Below, one piece after another: positions 60,380 to 64,000 of a stretch of DNA of 64,000 nt; position 1 is the first letter of the stretch, and each line of letters starts with the position of its first letter. Below the pieces are notes generated by a model. The model was given only the letters and a program-made list of their open reading frames with translations. It did not search any database and was not told the origin of the DNA. This stretch comes from Macrotis lagotis. Lineage: Eukaryota; Chordata; Mammalia; Peramelemorphia; Peramelidae. The stretch spans positions 4,214,239-4,278,238 of the forward strand of contig NC_133666.1 of the NCBI RefSeq assembly GCF_037893015.1, read 5' to 3'. The translations under genes and the position numbers were made by a program.

Positions 60380-60860
60380 AGTCATCTTAGGCCTATGCCT
60401 AGAACGGCCTAACATGCTAATATTACTACAGAGAGTGCGTCTTTGATGGGTAGGACACATTGTTAGAATGCCAAGCATAGGCTTGCCAGCAACTTTTCTA
60501 TGGAGAACCCACACAAGGCAAGTGCTCACAAGAGGCTCAGAAGAAGCGATGCTGGAACACCCTGAAGGTCCCTCTGAGGAACTTTAGAATTGACTGTGCA
60601 ACATGGGAGACACTGGCGCAGACCACACAGCCTGGCATGCCCTCATCAGCGAGGGGGACTGTGCTCTAAGAACAAGGCAGAATGGACGTAGCCCAAAGGA
60701 AACGTGACGTCTGAAACTTAGAGTAAGCAGACAGGTGTTCCTGTGGACTGTTTGTGTCCAACCAGGGCAGAGAATTCTGAGCTACTGTTGCTCTGATCAG
60801 CCACAGCCTGACGCAGTGTCATTTGTTTCAAATGTACTGATGTCATTTGGAGTGTCTTCG
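60380..60860 (+). mobile_element. RTE-like LINE 3' end with 3'UTR
   Basis: A frame around GHIVRMPS (60450-60470), then WRTHTRQVLTRGSEEA, NMGDTGADHTAWH and TRQNGRSPKE, corresponds to the C-terminal end of RTE polyproteins. The following TGATCAGCCACAGCCTGACG and TCAAATGTACTGATGTCATT read as its 3'UTR. Decayed. Confidence 0.65.
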
Positions 60861-61675
60861 ATAAGTTAGGACAAGAACCAAACAAACACCTCTATGCAAC
60901 TAAGAAAACCTACCCTGCACCCCTACCCCTGAGTTCAAAAGGAATATTAGAAGATATTTCAGCATTTAAAAATCAAAGAATAATTTAGAGATTTACACTA
61001 AAGGTGACACATTTCAGTTACAAATTTAGTCTATCATTAGCTTCCACTGTAATAATTTTCTCCAATCCAGCAAAAGGTTTTCCAGTGCTTCTTAACTCTC
61101 CTTATCTTTCACTCTCAGTGTGATCAGGGTAGAATGGAACTGGAAAAGTCTCTTCTAAGACCTTGTTTCCCACTGAAAGTCTGAGCACAGGGTCAGTGGA
61201 AGTAAGTCCAGGCTTCCTGAGCTTCTGAATTTTGTCATTTATTACAATTTGGAGTGAGAACTGTTTTAATGGCTTTATATTAATAGGCTTATGCAAGTTT
61301 TTATTTGAAAACAAATGAACATGTCCTGTCATGCAGACACCTTGAAAGAGGCTACTTACGAAAGTGAGGCCCAGCTATAGTCTTCTGCACCTTTCTAAGT
61401 TCCCTAAACTTGCCTTATTGTTCTCACAACACTCTTCTTGTGAAGAGTTAGGGGAATAGTGGGTGTTGGGAATTGAGGCCAGGACTCTAATTCCTCGCTT
61501 GGCGCAGTGGTGTGTCCACAGCATCCTTAATCATGTATCTTTGACCATGGTCATGCAGGCACTGGCTGTTTGGGTTCGGTTCTGTCTATGAGGAATCATC
61601 ATTTAGACATGTGAAAGCGTAGGTGGAAATGAAACAAAACTTTATTTAAAACGTTACCAGACATAGGAAGGGCTG
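60861..61675. other. Unassigned DNA
   Basis: No gene supported; the 76-codon minus frame at 61102-61332 has no recognisable domain. Confidence 0.35.
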
Positions 61676-61697
61676 GGAGAGAGCGAGAGAGCGAGAG

Positions 61698-61731
<34 letters not shown>
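61676..61731. repeat. (GA)n microsatellite
   Basis: GAGAGCGAGA units grading into pure GA. The surrounding 61480-62480 text may be an old LTR-like element (A-rich signal ACAAAACTTTATTTAAAAC at 61633), but I could not find both ends. Confidence 0.9.
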
Positions 61732-61734
<3 letters not shown>

Positions 61735-62489
61735 AGAACAGCTAAGCACTGTTGACTGGTCCACAGTTGAGAAGTCTGTGGCCTGAGCTGGGATCCAACT
61801 CAGGTTTTTCTATCTTGCTTCTCCTAGTACAGCAAGAATTAGGTAAAGCCTAAGGAGATCAGGATACAAATTTTACATTAAACAATGAATTATTGATACA
61901 TCAGGAATCGGGAGGGGGTCTCCACCAAAGCACCGATTAAGTTTATAACTCTTTCTGTTACAGACATAATTCTCTACTTCTACTCATTTTCCATCTCCAG
62001 AGGAAGGTTTTAGTCAACTTACATCTCCACCCAAGTTCTACATTCACAGTTCTCTTCATCTTTCCCAAGTATCAGTCAGAGGGGGCTGGGGTCCTTCTTC
62101 CTCTGGCTGGTGCAAGGTCAGTGAGGAGAGAAGGAAAGTCATCCATAGCTGTCTATGAAACTCTCCCAGAGTCATTGGCTGGGAGGCGACCAGGTTCCTG
62201 GCCTTGCAGGAAGGGTCTCCTTGGCTCCTGTGGGAGATTCACTGCCTAACCTGTTGGTCCCCTAAGGTGACAGAACAGGGACAGGTGAGAGACAAGGGTC
62301 TAGGAGCATGGTCCCCCGGCCTGGATGGGTCAATCCTTCCTCCCGGTGTGAAGCCTGATATGGTCAAAACATAGGATCTAAGATTTTACATGGTCAGGCC
62401 TTGTAGTTTATCTACAGAGGATCACTGACCCCCAATTCACCCTTGATGTACAGGGAGGGGAGAAGAGCAGGATTGATCTCATGCACATA

Positions 62490-62645
62490 TTTTATTTTTA
62501 GGTATTTGCAAGGCAAACAGGGTTAAGTGGTTTGCCCAAGGCCACACAGCTAGGTAATTATTAAGTGTCTGAGCCTGGATTTGAACCCAGGTACTCCTGA
62601 CTCCAGGGCTGGTGCTTTATCCACTGCCCACCTAGCTGCCCCATT
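62490..62645 (-). mobile_element. tRNA-derived marsupial SINE, minus
   Basis: TTTTTAGGTATTTGCAAGGC through reversed B-box GGATTTGAACCC to reversed head CCCACCTAGCTGCCCC. Confidence 0.93.
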
Positions 62646-63654
62646 TTTTTAGGATCATGCACATATTGAAAACAGTCTGAGTATTTAAAAAGACCACTGA
62701 ACACCCTTGACTGGTCCTGGCCAGACTCTCAAGGCAGTACTTGATTCACATTGCCTATCTCCTCAGGAACTAGCCATGCCTGAATGCAAACAGTATAATG
62801 CTTGGGGTACAGGGAGGGGTGGCTCCCTCCTCGGGCAACCTGGACAATTTGGTTTTATTCCACAAAAAAATGGCAGGAAGTCTTCTTATTCTCCAGCTGT
62901 ATGAGATCTAATTAGACCTTAGCCTAATTGGAGTCTCACCCACCGAGAGGATACTCTGCCCATGACCTTCCGGATTGGGACTCTAGAGGCTGTACCCCAG
63001 GACTCCTCAGTGTCTGTTGATTCAGGTGTTGAAGCTGCTCCAAATCGGTGATGTTTTCTCTTAATAGTTATGCTTATGTAGGCTTTGCTCTTCTTTTTAT
63101 TATATTAGGACTCACTGGTTACTTTTGCTGTAAAACTGATTTATTTCTACCTGTTTAATAATCACGTTATTCAATATAAGTTTTAGTTTTGTTGGTGTGA
63201 ACATGTCATGTTGTACCAACAAGTCAAAACCAAAACTCAGTTATCAAACGTGCCTTCAAAGTAAATATTGATCCTTCACTTCCATGAGTTCCCAGGCATG
63301 ACTCGAAGATGTTGACGTCTGGCATCAGTGGTGCCCTTTTTGTACTCTGACCACGTGCAGGTTTGCACTAAGGTCTGCCTGAGGAAGACCCTGAGACTGT
63401 CTCTGGACACCTCTTATTGCTATCCTCGGTTCAGTCCCTGTTCCTGACATGGGGGCACTAAGCATTTACTGAAATGGGAGAGTAGGTGGCAGGAGGGTGG
63501 GATGGGGAACGTTTTACATTTATCCTTCTGCCTTCCAACTCCCCCCAAAAGAAACAGGGATCAGAAGTCCCTGAGAAATAGGAAGATGCTCAGCCATGAG
63601 GTGAGGTCAGCTCCATGCACCTGCAGAGCAGTGACAGCCAGAATGATGAGCCCA
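62646..63654. other. Unassigned DNA
   Basis: No gene or repeat family that I can support. Short plus frame at 62707-62904 lacks any known domain. Confidence 0.35.
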
Positions 63655-63727
63655 GGGGGAGCTAGGTAGTACAGGGGATAGAGCACCAGACCTGGAGTCT
63701 GGGCAAGTGGCTTTACCCTATTTTTTT
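63655..63727 (+). mobile_element. Truncated tRNA-derived SINE, plus
   Basis: GGGGGAGCTAGGTAGTACAG head, AGAGCACCAGACCTGGAGTC, then a deletion to GGGCAAGTGGCTTTACCC and a T-run. The final 63728-64000 is unassigned; an acceptor-like CTTTGTGTCTCTGCAG at 63889-63904 precedes a short open stretch. Confidence 0.75.
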
Positions 63728-64000
63728 ACAAACTGCCCCCCCAGTTGATGAAGAGTCCAGGCTGGGGGGCTTTTATAAAACCACCTGCCCATATTCTCCC
63801 TGTCCTGTGTGGATGATGGATCTCTCCTGTCTTGGGTAGAATTGTCCCAGACTGCTGTGTAAAGGGGCTTCCCTCCCTTCATGTTGTTCTTTGTGTCTCT
63901 GCAGTCTGTCATCTCTGGACTGGGCCCAGCCTCTGACAGAATGGTCAGTGGAGGAGACTACAACCGTCAGGCCACAGGACAACGGGCTCTGTGCCATGCT

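Noticed and set aside
61480-62480. A second solo LTR
   Set aside because: Some LTR-like wording and a reversed poly(A)-signal region, but I could not find paired ends or a target duplication.
63905-64000. Exon at the right edge after CTTTGTGTCTCTGCAG
   Set aside because: Two frames are open to the window end, but no family is recognised and 96 bases are too few to decide.

Overview
This is vertebrate nuclear DNA from a marsupial. At least ten copies or fragments of the marsupial tRNA-derived SINE are present (head GGGGCAGCTAGGTGGTGCAG, B-box GAGTTCAAATCC, tail ending in a Lys-tRNA-like CTTGCAAAA...AAAT). They occur with decayed L1, an ORF2-less half-L1 (HAL1-like) element, RTE-like LINE ends, MIR/CR1-type relics and a class II solo LTR. 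I cannot name the species; the SINE tail form suggests an Australian marsupial, but this is weak. There is no bacterial-style gene content, and most long reading frames in the window are chance frames in repeats.

Layout: 1-9.8 kb is decayed LINE/SINE DNA. From 9.82 to about 29 kb lies one BAZ2A (TIP5) processed pseudogene, split in two. Its 5' piece (9.82-10.62 kb) and its bromodomain plus 3'UTR piece (27.01 to about 28.98 kb) are separated by a 16.4-kb array of 29-bp satellite monomers. The monomer can be read as an out-of-frame tandem expansion of the BAZ2A codons for W-x-P-x-E-x-x-Y-E-x-D, at the 3' end of the 5' piece. The array was later hit by a SINE (12.66 kb), a solo LTR (16.07 kb) and a full-length HAL1-like element (23.88 kb), each with a target-site duplication. 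Monomers at both edges resemble the BAZ2A seed, while the middle is filled by a derived subtype.

From 30.1 to 41.89 kb there is a second, unrelated array of about 400 monomers of 29 or 32 bp. It has nested higher-order structure: an exact 1,091-bp period inside a duplicated block of about 3.53-3.56 kb. From 48.7 to 52.35 kb there is a third array, GC-richer, with a central period of 133-134 bp. Tandem repeats make up about half of the window.

The best gene is on the minus strand at 45.85-47.15 kb: an intact single-exon Rab GDP-dissociation inhibitor (GDI) paralogue of 433 residues. It has a splice acceptor immediately before its ATG, its own AATAAA and a candidate promoter near 47.9 kb containing RFX-like half-sites. 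It looks like a retrogene that gained a non-coding 5' exon. Several Rab-binding-platform residues and the C-terminal tail are altered. Also on the minus strand, 55.35-56.18 kb carries two exons of an MDC1-like FHA domain with a (TTC)n-encoded poly-Glu tract and an apparent GA instead of GT splice donor; no convincing remainder of MDC1 is visible. The region 57-64 kb is repeat relics and unassigned DNA.
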